DNA of 64,000 nucleotides, taken from assembly GCA_964498395.1 (NCBI GenBank), contig CAZCHE010000003.1, positions 372,001 to 436,000 on the forward strand. Direction: 5' to 3'. This DNA comes from Parapedobacter sp964498395 (GTDB lineage: Bacteria > Bacteroidota > Bacteroidia > Sphingobacteriales > Sphingobacteriaceae). The translations under genes were made by a program, and so were the position numbers. The notes below the pieces were generated by a model. The model did no database searches and was not told where the DNA came from. It saw only the letters and a program-made list of their open reading frames with translations. Below are positions 1-8,027 of the stretch, piece by piece (within the stretch, counting starts at the first letter, position 1; every line of letters starts with the position of its first letter).

Positions 1-1104
1 AACTTACAGCAACAACTAGACCTGTTGGCACTATCAGACAAGGATTTTCTGATTGGGCAACAGATCATCGGCAGCCTGGATGACGATGGTTACCTGCGGC
101 GCCCCATTTCGTCCCTCATCGACGACCTTGCTTTTTCACAAAATGTCATCGCCGAGGAACCTGAAGTGGAAGACATGCTGAGGATTATCCAGGGGTTTGA
201 TCCGGCCGGCATTGGTGCACGTAACCTCCAGGAATGCCTGCTTATCCAACTCCGTAAAAAAGACCAGGAAAACTCGATTATCAAAAAAGCCATTGACGTC
301 GTCGAGAACCACCTCGAAGAATTCACCAAGAAGCATTATGATAAGCTGGAACGCTCGCTGAGCATCAATTCGGACGAATTGAAAGAGATCGTCAACGAGA
401 TCCTGAAACTCAACCCCAAACCCGGTGATTCGGGTGCCGTGGCGGGGAAGCAACTGCATATCATTCCCGACTTCCACATCACGAACAATGACGGGGTACT
501 GCACCTGACGCTCAATGCCCGTAACGCACCGGAACTGCGCGTCAGCAGGTCGTACCAAGAAATGTTTGACCATTACGACAAGGCCGTGCAAAAGGACAAG
601 AAGATGAAGGAGGCGGTACAGTTCGTGAAGCAAAAACTCGACTCGGCTAAATGGTTTATCGATGCCATCAAACAACGGCAGCAAACGCTTTTGAAAACGA
701 TGAATGCCATTATGAATTACCAATACGAGTATTTCCTCACGGCAGACGAACGCAAACTGAAACCGATGATCCTAAAAGATATTGCCGACCGGATCGACAT
801 GGACATCTCTACGGTATCACGTGTGGCCAACTCCAAGTATGTGCAAACCGAGTTTGGCACATTCCTACTTAAATCATTCTTTTCGGAAGCCATACAAACC
901 GATAGCGGAGAGGAAGTATCTAATAAAGAAGTAAAGAAAATATTGGAAGAGTGTATCTCTACCGAGAATAAACGGAAACCATTGGCAGATGAGAAGCTTA
1001 CAGAAATATTGAAAGAGAAGGGATACACCATTGCGCGCCGTACGGTTGCAAAGTACCGGGAAGCCATGGGCATACCCGTGGCCCGACTGCGGAAACAATT
1101 GTGA
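1..1104 (+). CDS. rpoN: RNA polymerase sigma-54 factor RpoN, 5' end missing
   Basis: The reading frame is open from base 1, so the gene starts left of the window and lacks its N-terminal activator-interacting region. The 367 visible residues cover the core-binding region, the helix-turn-helix region and the C-terminal RpoN box (IARRTVAKYREAMGIP, about bases 1030-1077) that contacts the -24 element. The protein directs core RNA polymerase to -24/-12 promoters and needs an ATP-dependent enhancer-binding activator. No such activator is visible in this window. Internal TTG/ATG codons near base 25 are not the true start, because coding sequence continues upstream of them. Identification is firm from the RpoN box. 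Confidence 0.97.
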   Translation, partial: NLQQQLDLLALSDKDFLIGQQIIGSLDDDGYLRRPISSLIDDLAFSQNVIAEEPEVEDMLRIIQGFDPAGIGARNLQECLLIQLRKKDQENSIIKKAIDVVENHLEEFTKKHYDKLERSLSINSDELKEIVNEILKLNPKPGDSGAVAGKQLHIIPDFHITNNDGVLHLTLNARNAPELRVSRSYQEMFDHYDKAVQKDKKMKEAVQFVKQKLDSAKWFIDAIKQRQQTLLKTMNAIMNYQYEYFLTADERKLKPMILKDIADRIDMDISTVSRVANSKYVQTEFGTFLLKSFFSEAIQTDSGEEVSNKEVKKILEECISTENKRKPLADEKLTEILKEKGYTIARRTVAKYREAMGIPVARLRKQL

Positions 1105-1188
1105 TGGTGGAGTGTTTATGTGAGTTAGGTGGGTGGAGTAATTTAATGAGTAACCAGCATGATTAAAAAACAAATAAATCTTATCATT

Positions 1189-2052
1189 ATGAAACACTTG
1201 ATTATCCCAGTCTCTTTTGCCGTCGCGCTAATGGGTTGTACCGGCAACCAAGGTAACGACTCCACTGAAACACCGGTCACTCCGGAGCTCACTTTTTCTT
1301 GGAAAACAGACACCCTATTCACAGGTTCTGAGTCAACGTTATATGACCCCTCCGGTGATGTTATTTATGTATCATCCGGCAACACCAATTCCGGCGAAAA
1401 GGATAATGACGGGTTCATCTCTGTCATCAATACAGATGGCACCGTTCGCGACCTCAAATGGGTGGAAGGTGACCTACATGCGCCAAAGGGAATGGCCATA
1501 CTCCAAGGCAAACTATATGTCACCGATATTGACGCGGTAAAAGTAATCGACCTGGCTTCCGCTACCATCGAAAAAGTCATTCCCGTGGAAAACGCCGTCT
1601 TCCTGAACGACGTGGCTACCGATGGGCAGCAGATCTATTTCTCCGATATGCGGGCAAACACGATTTATGCGCTCACAACCGACGGCGATTACACAGCGAT
1701 CGTGACCGACGCCCCCAATGTCAATGGACTCGAACACTATGACGGCCACCTTTATGCACTAGATAAGGATGGACTGAAGAAATTCAGCGATGACGGCAAT
1801 TATACCCAAGAACTGATTAATGCCGAAGTGACCGGAGGCGATGGCTTGGTTATCCTTAACGATTCTACATTTGTGGCGAGCAGATGGCACGGCGAGATTT
1901 TCCTTGTCCGGGGTAATGAAACCACCGTGATACTCAATACGCAAGCGGAAAAGTCCAATACCGCGGATATCGGTTTTGTGCCGGGGAAAAACCTGGTTAT
2001 CGTTCCTACTTTCCTCAAAAACGAAGTAGCCGCCTACGAACTTTCCTATTGA
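1189..2052 (+). CDS. SMP-30/gluconolactonase-like beta-propeller lipoprotein
   Basis: A 287-residue protein from the ATG at 1189. That start gives a compact lipoprotein signal with lipobox ALMGC (Cys17); an ATG at 1159 would add ten residues before it. The mature part has repeated blades with DG, SGD and NG turns (for example VYVSSGNTNSG, QIYFSDMRANTIYAL, LYALDKDGLKKFSDDG), typical of the SMP-30/gluconolactonase/NHL propeller fold. It is probably a periplasm-facing or surface lipoprotein, possibly a lactonase or a carbohydrate- or cofactor-binding protein. The substrate cannot be read from sequence. It lies 84 bases after rpoN and is closed by a strong terminator, so it may be a single-gene unit. 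Confidence 0.72.
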   Translation: MKHLIIPVSFAVALMGCTGNQGNDSTETPVTPELTFSWKTDTLFTGSESTLYDPSGDVIYVSSGNTNSGEKDNDGFISVINTDGTVRDLKWVEGDLHAPKGMAILQGKLYVTDIDAVKVIDLASATIEKVIPVENAVFLNDVATDGQQIYFSDMRANTIYALTTDGDYTAIVTDAPNVNGLEHYDGHLYALDKDGLKKFSDDGNYTQELINAEVTGGDGLVILNDSTFVASRWHGEIFLVRGNETTVILNTQAEKSNTADIGFVPGKNLVIVPTFLKNEVAAYELSY

Positions 2053-2072
2053 TTCACCCAATAAGTAATACA

Positions 2073-2112
2073 AAAAAACCTCGCAAGTTTTGAAACTTAG
2101 CGAGGTTTTTTC
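2073..2112 (+). terminator. Rho-independent terminator after the propeller lipoprotein gene
   Basis: Stem arms ACCTCGCAAGTTT and the partly mismatched AAACTTAGCGAGGT are followed by a run of T (2106-2112). An A-run precedes the stem. It separates the lipoprotein gene from aguB. Confidence 0.85.
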
Positions 2113-2128
2113 ATGTTATAATAAGTAG

Positions 2129-2136
2129 TACCTTTG
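2129..2136 (+). promoter_or_regulatory. Bacteroidota -7 box for aguB
   Basis: TACCTTTG matches the TAnnTTTG -7 consensus and lies 22 bases before the aguB ATG, directly after a terminator. No clear -33 TTTG is seen; T-rich sequence occupies that place. Confidence 0.5.
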
Positions 2137-2158
2137 CTGCTATTAAATACAGTGTATC

Positions 2159-3031
2159 ATGACCAAAGTAAAAATTGGCACCGTACAAATGAGCTGCGTA
2201 GCTGACAAGGCTGCCAATCTTGCCAAAGCCGTAGAGCAGGTTCGAGTGGCGGCAGCAAAAGGTGCGCAAATCATCTGTTTGCAAGAGCTGTTCACATCGC
2301 TTTATTTCTGCGATGTAGAGGATTACGACAATTTTGAATTGGCCGAAGCCATTCCGGGCCCTTCGACGGAAACCCTGCAAGCAGTGGCAGCTGAATTAGA
2401 TGTGGTCATCATTGCTTCGTTATTCGAGAAGCGGGCCCAAGGCCTATACCATAACACCACCGCAGTGATCGATGCCGATGGTGCCTATCTCGGAAAATAC
2501 CGGAAAATGCATATTCCGGACGATCCCGCATATTATGAGAAATTTTACTTTACGCCCGGTGATTTGGGCTATAAGGTATTCAAGACCAAATTCGCAACCA
2601 TCGGTGTATTGATCTGCTGGGACCAGTGGTATCCGGAAGCTGCGCGCATCACGGCGTTGATGGGGGCTGAGGTCTTGTTCTTCCCTACTGCCATTGGTTG
2701 GGCGACCGATCAGGACGAGGAGACCAACCAAGATCAGTACAATGCTTGGCAAACCATCCAGCGCAGCCATTCGGTGGCCAACGGCCTACCTGTGGTAAGT
2801 GTAAACCGTGTGGGTTATGAGCAGGATGGGGCCATGAAGTTCTGGGGAGGCAGTTTCGTGACCAATCCGCAGGGCAAACTGCTCTATTTGGGTTCCCACG
2901 ACGCCGAAGAAACCGAAGTCACCGAAATAGACCTGTCACAATCCGACTACTTCCGCAAGCATTGGCCTTTCCTCCGTGATCGGCGCATTGACAGTTATTC
3001 TCCCATCACTAAGCGGTTTATTGATGAGTAG
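2159..3031 (+). CDS. aguB: N-carbamoylputrescine amidase (nitrilase superfamily)
   Basis: A 290-residue cytosolic carbon-nitrogen hydrolase expected to convert N-carbamoylputrescine to putrescine, CO2 and ammonia, the last step of the agmatine route. The nitrilase triad is visible as Glu43 (LQELF), Lys116 (KYRKMHIPDDP) and Cys153 (GVLICWDQWYPEAAR). The length and the IPDDPAYYEKFYFTPGD stretch fit the AguB subgroup. Its stop codon overlaps the start of the agmatine deiminase gene, so the two are co-transcribed and together convert agmatine to putrescine. No arginine decarboxylase is in the window. Confidence 0.93.
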   Translation: MTKVKIGTVQMSCVADKAANLAKAVEQVRVAAAKGAQIICLQELFTSLYFCDVEDYDNFELAEAIPGPSTETLQAVAAELDVVIIASLFEKRAQGLYHNTTAVIDADGAYLGKYRKMHIPDDPAYYEKFYFTPGDLGYKVFKTKFATIGVLICWDQWYPEAARITALMGAEVLFFPTAIGWATDQDEETNQDQYNAWQTIQRSHSVANGLPVVSVNRVGYEQDGAMKFWGGSFVTNPQGKLLYLGSHDAEETEVTEIDLSQSDYFRKHWPFLRDRRIDSYSPITKRFIDE

Positions 3032-4115
3032 TTTAGTCCGAAAGTCCGAAAGTCAGGAAGACGGAAAGACGGGAAGTCCGAAAGAACTCGGGTACTTCTT
3101 CCCTGCGGAATGGCATCAGCACCGGGCTACCTGGTTGAGCTGGCCACATAAGGAAGCAAGCTGGCCGGGCAAACTCGACACCGTATACCAGCCTTATAGC
3201 CAGTTCATCAAGGAAGTATCTCGTGGCGAACAGGTATGCATCAATGTGCTAGATGCGGAGATGGAGGCTTTTGCTACCCAGCACCTCGTTGAGGCTGGCG
3301 TAGATTTATCTGCCATTCGTTTTTACCATCACCCGACCAATGATGCGTGGTGCCGGGATCATGGCCCCGCATTTCTCATTAATCCCGACGCCGACATCAA
3401 GAAAGTCATCATCGATTGGGGGTACAATGCTTGGGGCGACAAATATCCGCCTTATGAACAGGACGACATCATCCCCTCCTTGGTGGGCAAGGCCTTGGAT
3501 ATTCCCGTTTACCATCCCGGCATTGTCATGGAAGGCGGGTCGGTAGACTTCAACGGACAGGGAACCATCCTCACCACTACGGCATGCTTACTGAATAAGA
3601 ACCGTAACCCTCAGCTGAACCAACACCAAATCGAAGAGTACCTGTGCCGCTATTATGGCGCTTCACAGATCCTATGGCTTGGCGACGGCATCATAGGCGA
3701 CGACACCGATGGGCATATCGATGACATCACACGCTTTGTCAATGAAGACACGGTAGTGACAGTAGTGGAAGAAAACATATCCGACGAAAATTACCCTATC
3801 CTCCAGGAAAACCTACAGTTGCTGAAAACCATGCGCCTGACGAACGGCAAACCGCTCAACATCATCGAGCTGCCCATGCCAAAGCCCGTTGTCTATGACG
3901 GCCAACGGCTTCCGGCATCCTACGCTAATTTTTACATTGCCAATGCCGCGGTGGTAGTGCCCACTTATCGGGACGAAAAAAATGACCAAAAAGCGCTTGA
4001 CGTCCTTGGTGCTTGTTTCCCAGACAGGAAGGTGGTCGGCATCGATAGTACAGACGTCATATGGGGGTTGGGCAGTTGGCATTGTTTAAGCCAGCAAGAG
4101 CCATTGTGCTTGTAA
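3024..4115 (+). CDS. aguA: Agmatine deiminase
   Basis: A 363-residue guanidine-group-modifying enzyme of the PPADI family that hydrolyses agmatine to N-carbamoylputrescine and ammonia. The start at 3024 (ATGAGTAG overlap with the aguB stop) is preferred. An in-frame ATG at 2976 would lie well inside aguB and add unrelated residues. The conserved body begins at YFFPAEWHQHRATWLSWPH. The nucleophilic cysteine is Cys354 in GSWHCLSQQEP, and substrate-pocket motifs include GDDTDGHIDD and MEGGSVDFNGQGT. About residues 5-21 are encoded by a degenerate intergenic-type repeat and are probably a non-conserved leader. Operon with aguB. Confidence 0.93.
   Translation: MSSLVRKSESQEDGKTGSPKELGYFFPAEWHQHRATWLSWPHKEASWPGKLDTVYQPYSQFIKEVSRGEQVCINVLDAEMEAFATQHLVEAGVDLSAIRFYHHPTNDAWCRDHGPAFLINPDADIKKVIIDWGYNAWGDKYPPYEQDDIIPSLVGKALDIPVYHPGIVMEGGSVDFNGQGTILTTTACLLNKNRNPQLNQHQIEEYLCRYYGASQILWLGDGIIGDDTDGHIDDITRFVNEDTVVTVVEENISDENYPILQENLQLLKTMRLTNGKPLNIIELPMPKPVVYDGQRLPASYANFYIANAAVVVPTYRDEKNDQKALDVLGACFPDRKVVGIDSTDVIWGLGSWHCLSQQEPLCL
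3036..3084 (+). repeat. Degenerate GTCCGAAAG stutter repeat inside the aguA 5' end
   Basis: The words GTCCGAAAGTC, CAGGAAGAC, GGAAAGACG and GGAAGTCCGAAAG follow each other with small variations. They encode about residues 5-21 of AguA. The same word occurs at the 3' end of murG (57693-57713), and related GGAGACCGGAGAC words lie at 20208 and 37249. Confidence 0.7.
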
Positions 4116-4209
4116 ACTAACCAAAAATTAACCATTTATTAACATTAGAAAAACAATACAATAATGTTACTGCCAGATATTCGTAACCTTAATTTAACTA
4201 TTAAATAAC

Positions 4210-5418
4210 ATGAATTATCGGTTATACATTGTTTTCGCGGTATTACTATCCGTAGTCGGGATACAAGGGGCATTTGCCCAACGGCAAACTGACGAGCGCC
4301 CCACCATAGAGGATTTTAAAGGCATCCAATACACCGGAGACGACTCGACCTTTTATATCAACTTCAGGTTTCGGATGCAAAACCGGCTGAAATACACGAC
4401 AAGCAGCGGCACGACGCTTGGTTCCGGTGATTTCGAAGCCCGCATTCGCAGGTTGCGCCTACGCATGGACGGATACATCTATAATCCAAAGCTGGCTTAC
4501 AGCATACAATTGGGGTTTACACGGGGTGATCAGGACTACGATGATACCGATGTTCCGAATATCGTTCGCGATGCCGTGATCTTCTATAACTTTAGTGACG
4601 ATTTCTACATCGCATTTGGCCAGAATAAATTGCCCGGCAACCGACAGCGGGTCAATTCGTCGGGTGAATTGCAATTTGCGGAGCGGTCCCTGGTCAACTC
4701 CCTCTTTAATATCGACCGTGATTTCGGAATCAAGGCGTATTACTCTCCAACATTGGGATCCGTTCCCGTCCATTTCAAAGGTGCCATCACCACGGGAGAA
4801 GGGCGAGTCACGACGGTTACGAATGACGGGTTAGCCTACACTGGGCGCTTGGAGATACTCCCATTGGGCGAATTTACCAATGGCGGTGATTACTACGAAG
4901 GTGATCTGGAATATGAGGAAAGCCCCAAATTGGCCATCGGGGCTGGCCATAGCTACAATGATCGTACGACACGGGCCGGCGGGCAAATCGGCAAGTATAT
5001 CTCGACTCCCGTTACCTTAAAAACCTCCTTTTACGATGCCATATTCAAGTACCGTGGTTGGGCTTACCAAGTCGAGTACATGAAACGCGATACCGACGAC
5101 CCATTCAGCACAGATGAAGACGGGGAACCGGTCTACGCCTACAAAGGACAGGGTGTCAACCAGCAGTTTTCATACATCTTAAACAAGGAGTCGGGATACG
5201 AGTTGGCGGGGCGTTATACGTGGATAAAACCCCATGCGACTATTGCCGCATTTGAACAACAAACGGAAGTGATCGAATTGGGCGTGACCAAATATTTCCG
5301 AGCACACCGCCTCAAATTGCAGCTCAACGCCAATTACCTCATCAAAAACGGCAATTATGACACGGGTAATCCCGGCAATAACTGGGGCAGCACATTCCAA
5401 ATCGAGTTGGGTATTTAG
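4210..5418 (+). CDS. Phosphate-selective porin O/P family outer-membrane porin
   Basis: A 402-residue outer-membrane beta-barrel protein. Residues 1-23 form a signal peptide ending AFA before Gln24. The rest shows alternating polar/aromatic strands typical of OprO/OprP-type porins (FYINFRFRMQNRLKY, FEARIRRLRLRMDGYIYNPKLAYSIQLGFT, FYIAFGQNKLPGNRQRVNSSGELQFAERSLVN) and a terminal strand that ends GSTFQIELGI. It should passively admit anions or pyrophosphate-like solutes; selectivity cannot be deduced. It has its own upstream gap (4116-4209) with TTAAC words at 4129 and 4138 and no recognised promoter. Confidence 0.85.
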   Translation: MNYRLYIVFAVLLSVVGIQGAFAQRQTDERPTIEDFKGIQYTGDDSTFYINFRFRMQNRLKYTTSSGTTLGSGDFEARIRRLRLRMDGYIYNPKLAYSIQLGFTRGDQDYDDTDVPNIVRDAVIFYNFSDDFYIAFGQNKLPGNRQRVNSSGELQFAERSLVNSLFNIDRDFGIKAYYSPTLGSVPVHFKGAITTGEGRVTTVTNDGLAYTGRLEILPLGEFTNGGDYYEGDLEYEESPKLAIGAGHSYNDRTTRAGGQIGKYISTPVTLKTSFYDAIFKYRGWAYQVEYMKRDTDDPFSTDEDGEPVYAYKGQGVNQQFSYILNKESGYELAGRYTWIKPHATIAAFEQQTEVIELGVTKYFRAHRLKLQLNANYLIKNGNYDTGNPGNNWGSTFQIELGI

Positions 5419-5430
5419 CTTTTAGTTGCT

Positions 5431-5512
5431 AATTTGCCGATGCGCTGATTCGCAGTTTGCTGAGAGCGAATAAACAAAAGGCAAATAAACGGACAAGCAA
5501 ATCAGCAAATGA
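5431..5512. repeat. Stutter repeat of AATTTGC / CTGATTCGC / AAATCAGC words
   Basis: The gap before lpxB is built from slightly varied words: AATTTGCCGATGCGCTGATTCGC, then GCAAATAAACGGACAAGC and AAATCAGCAAAT in reverse sense. Words of the same kind occupy the murG/ftsW gap at 58812-58852. It is not coding. Confidence 0.55.
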
Positions 5513-5518
5513 GGAAAC

Positions 5519-6634
5519 ATGAGATACTACATTATCGCCGGAGAAGCATCGGGTGACCTACATGGCGCCAATCTGATCCAGGCCCTGAAATCACAAGACC
5601 GAGAAGCCGAATTCCGGATAGTTGGCGGAGACCGCATGCAGCAGGCTACCAACCAATCGGCCGTTATCCATACATCCGGATTAGCCTTTATGGGTTTCGT
5701 GGAGGTACTGGCAAACATCCGTACCATTACTAAAAACCTCGCCACCGTAAAACGAGATGTGCTAAACTATGCGCCAGATACCTTAATCCTAATCGATTTT
5801 CCGGGTTTCAATCTAAAGATTGCCGCGTTTGCCAAGAAACACGGCATCAAGGTATGCTATTACATCTCGCCAAAGGTTTGGGCATGGAATCAGCGACGGG
5901 TACTGAAGATCAAGCGTATCGTAGACAAGATGTTCTGCATCCTCCCTTTCGAGGTTGACTTCTACCGGGAATGGGATATGGAAGTCGATTATGTGGGTAA
6001 CCCACTATTAGATGCGATCGCTGGTCATACCTATAACGAGCGCTTTCTTGAAGAACACCAACTGACTGCCAAACCCATCATCGCGTTATTACCCGGAAGC
6101 CGTAAAATGGAGATTAGCAAGTTATTGCCCATCATGTCCAGGTTATCGCTACTCTTTCCGGCCCACCATTGTGTCATTGCGGGAGCCCTTAACCTTACCG
6201 AAGCCTACTACCGGCAATATACAGACGGACTAACGCTCCCCATCGTATTTAATGCCACATACGACCTACTCAAACATGCGGAGGCAGCAGTAGTAGCCAG
6301 TGGTACCGCCACGTTAGAAACCGCGCTATTACGTGTACCGCAGGTTGTGGTATACAAAGCCAATCCGCTTTCCGTCGCGATCGCGAAGATGCTGATTAAC
6401 GTCGAATTTATATCCCTGGTCAACCTCATCCTCGACAAACCCGCCGTACTCGAATTGATTCAAAAGGAGTGCACGACGGATAACATCGCCGATGAACTGG
6501 ATTTGTTGCTCAACAATAGTGAACACCATCGCGATATGCTTAAAAACTATGATTTGCTAGCGGAGAAAATGGGAGATCCCGGAGCCTCAGACCGCACCGC
6601 ACAACTCGTGGTAGATTTCCTCCAAAAAGGATAA
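5519..6634 (+). CDS. lpxB: Lipid-A-disaccharide synthase
   Basis: A 371-residue GT19 glycosyltransferase that condenses UDP-2,3-diacylglucosamine with lipid X to form the lipid A disaccharide at the cytoplasmic face of the inner membrane. Hallmarks are the N-terminal YYIIAGEASGDLHGANLI, VRIVGGD-like FRIVGGDRM, the ILIDFPGFNLKIA stretch, ISPKVWAWNQRRVLKI, the nucleotide-sugar region LLPGSRKMEI and ASGTATLETALL near residue 260. Length matches the family. It stands alone here, with surE not adjacent. The start follows a stutter-repeat gap. Confidence 0.96.
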   Translation: MRYYIIAGEASGDLHGANLIQALKSQDREAEFRIVGGDRMQQATNQSAVIHTSGLAFMGFVEVLANIRTITKNLATVKRDVLNYAPDTLILIDFPGFNLKIAAFAKKHGIKVCYYISPKVWAWNQRRVLKIKRIVDKMFCILPFEVDFYREWDMEVDYVGNPLLDAIAGHTYNERFLEEHQLTAKPIIALLPGSRKMEISKLLPIMSRLSLLFPAHHCVIAGALNLTEAYYRQYTDGLTLPIVFNATYDLLKHAEAAVVASGTATLETALLRVPQVVVYKANPLSVAIAKMLINVEFISLVNLILDKPAVLELIQKECTTDNIADELDLLLNNSEHHRDMLKNYDLLAEKMGDPGASDRTAQLVVDFLQKG

Positions 6635-6707
6635 TCGCGCATTTTCCCGACCCCTATGTAAAAAATTTACAGTGTCTTATCGTAAACCCAAAACTTTTAC
6701 TAATTTT

Positions 6708-6726
6708 ATCTACTAAATTAGTAGAT
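6708..6726. promoter_or_regulatory. Palindromic operator-like site at the TlpA-like gene start
   Basis: ATCTACTA-AAT-TAGTAGAT: perfect 8-base arms with a 3-base centre, ending three bases before the ATG at 6730. A dimeric repressor bound here would block transcription or initiation. The TACTA/TAGTA half-sites resemble BlaI/MecI-type operators; the regulator is not in the window. Confidence 0.6.
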
Positions 6727-6729
6727 TTT

Positions 6730-7260
6730 ATGAAAACACTGTTTCTAGTCATTTTTGCCCTGCATTCTTTTTTTCTCCAGCATGATAAAGAACCTGATGA
6801 ACGGGGATTTGTAGTCAAAGTCGGCGATATCGCACCCACCGATTTCGACTTGGTATTGCATACGGGTGAAACGGTAACCCTTGAGTCCTTGCGAGGCCAG
6901 GTGGTTGTGCTCCAATTTACCGCCAGTTGGTGTGTCGTCTGCCGCAAAGAGATGCCGCATCTAGAAAAAGATGTGCACCAAGCCTTTAAAGACCGTGGTG
7001 TAAGGCTTATCGGCGTGGACCGAGACGAGCCATTGGAAATCGTGCAGAAATTCGCCTCAGATTTAAACATTACCTACCCCTTGGCCCTGGATCCAAATGC
7101 GGACATTTACGCGCGTTTCGCAGCCAAGAAAAGTGGGGTGACGCGCAATGTGGTCATTGACCAAGAAGGCAAAATCGTGTTCCTTACCCGCTTATTTGAC
7201 GAGGCAGAATACGAGCAAATGCTGGCTGTCATTGATGGGCTGATTACCGATCAGGGGTAA
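6730..7260 (+). CDS. TlpA-like thioredoxin-fold redox protein
   Basis: A 176-residue thioredoxin-fold protein with an N-terminal hydrophobic segment (about residues 1-16) that likely directs it to the periplasm as a signal sequence or anchor. The AhpC/TSA-Redoxin type domain starts at VGDIAPTDFDL, and the redox-active motif is WCVVC (Cys68, Cys71). The later cis-proline region is less clear (SGVTRNVVIDQEGKIVF). It probably reduces disulfides, as TlpA/ResA relatives do in cytochrome maturation or stress repair. A palindrome immediately upstream suggests regulated expression. It converges with the ThuA-like gene, with 21 bases between the stops and no evident terminator. Confidence 0.8.
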   Translation: MKTLFLVIFALHSFFLQHDKEPDERGFVVKVGDIAPTDFDLVLHTGETVTLESLRGQVVVLQFTASWCVVCRKEMPHLEKDVHQAFKDRGVRLIGVDRDEPLEIVQKFASDLNITYPLALDPNADIYARFAAKKSGVTRNVVIDQEGKIVFLTRLFDEAEYEQMLAVIDGLITDQG

Positions 7261-7281
7261 GGCTTCACCAAGGGTATTCAA

Positions 7282-8013
7282 TCAATCACCAATGGCATAC
7301 CGGATTCCTCCGACCACATGTTGGAGGAACTCGGGTTCGTCAAACGCTTCTTTGGTATGCCCAAGCGCGGTGTAAAACACCCGCCCACCATCATATTCAT
7401 GGTACCAAGCAATGGGATGGTATTCGCCCATCTTACCTCCGCTATAGGATGTTTCATCGAGTCGCATCAGCAACTTCACCTCATGGTTAAGGTCTTTAAA
7501 ATCATACCACTCGTCTTTGCGGTGCCAAACGTCGGGAAGGTGTTCAGTAGCTTGGTGGCCTTTATCCACCACGTGGATGTCAGCGTGTTGTACTTCGGGG
7601 TGGCTTAAAAAATAGGCCCCGATCAATTTTCCATACCAAGGCCATTCATACTCGGTGTCAGTGGCCGCGTGGATACCCACAAACCCGTTTCCTGCCTGGA
7701 TATAGCGTGTGAACGCCCCTTTCTGCTGTTCGTCAAAAATATCACCTGTGGTGCTCAGGAACACGACAGCAGCATATTGCTTTAGGTTATCGTCCGTAAA
7801 CAACGTGGCATCCTCCGAGTGGACGACATCAAAACCATGCACCTTACCGAGGGCGATGATGGTTTCTGCACCCTTTTCAATGTTGTCGTGCCGGAAACCG
7901 GTGGTCTTGGAAAAGACCAATACCTTTGGTTTCGCGTAGGCGCTCATGCCCAGTACGACAATGCTTAAGAGCAATACTGTGCTGTATCCTACTTTCTTCA
8001 TTTGATTTATCAT
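7282..8013 (-). CDS. ThuA-like domain protein, exported
   Basis: A 243-residue protein of the ThuA family (class I glutamine amidotransferase-like fold). It has an N-terminal signal peptide (MKKVGYSTVLLLSIVVLGMSAYA, if the second ATG at 8001 is used). Typical motifs are KVLVFSKTTGFRHDNIEKG, VVFLSTTGDIFDEQQ, GNGFVGIHAATDTEYEWPWYGKLIGAYFLSHPEVQHADIHV (split here by family insert) and VFYTALGHTKEAFDEPEF. ThuA proteins are linked to trehalose or other carbohydrate use, but no reaction is firmly established. It lies 14 bases downstream of aroB in the same direction and is probably co-transcribed by position rather than by pathway. Confidence 0.85.
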   Translation of the reverse strand: MINQMKKVGYSTVLLLSIVVLGMSAYAKPKVLVFSKTTGFRHDNIEKGAETIIALGKVHGFDVVHSEDATLFTDDNLKQYAAVVFLSTTGDIFDEQQKGAFTRYIQAGNGFVGIHAATDTEYEWPWYGKLIGAYFLSHPEVQHADIHVVDKGHQATEHLPDVWHRKDEWYDFKDLNHEVKLLMRLDETSYSGGKMGEYHPIAWYHEYDGGRVFYTALGHTKEAFDEPEFLQHVVGGIRYAIGD

Positions 8014-8027
8014 GTTTTACAAATTGG

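Noticed and set aside
136..723. Open frame antisense to rpoN
   Set aside because: Shadow within conserved rpoN; no motif.
2976..3023. Upstream start for aguA
   Set aside because: It would lie inside aguB and add residues unlike the family; the ATGAGTAG overlap start is preferred.
4116..4209. Pho-box-like TTAAC words before the porin gene
   Set aside because: Only short AT-rich words, not a clear operator; phosphate control remains unproved.
7261..7281. Terminator between the TlpA-like and ThuA-like genes
   Set aside because: No hairpin found in this short gap.
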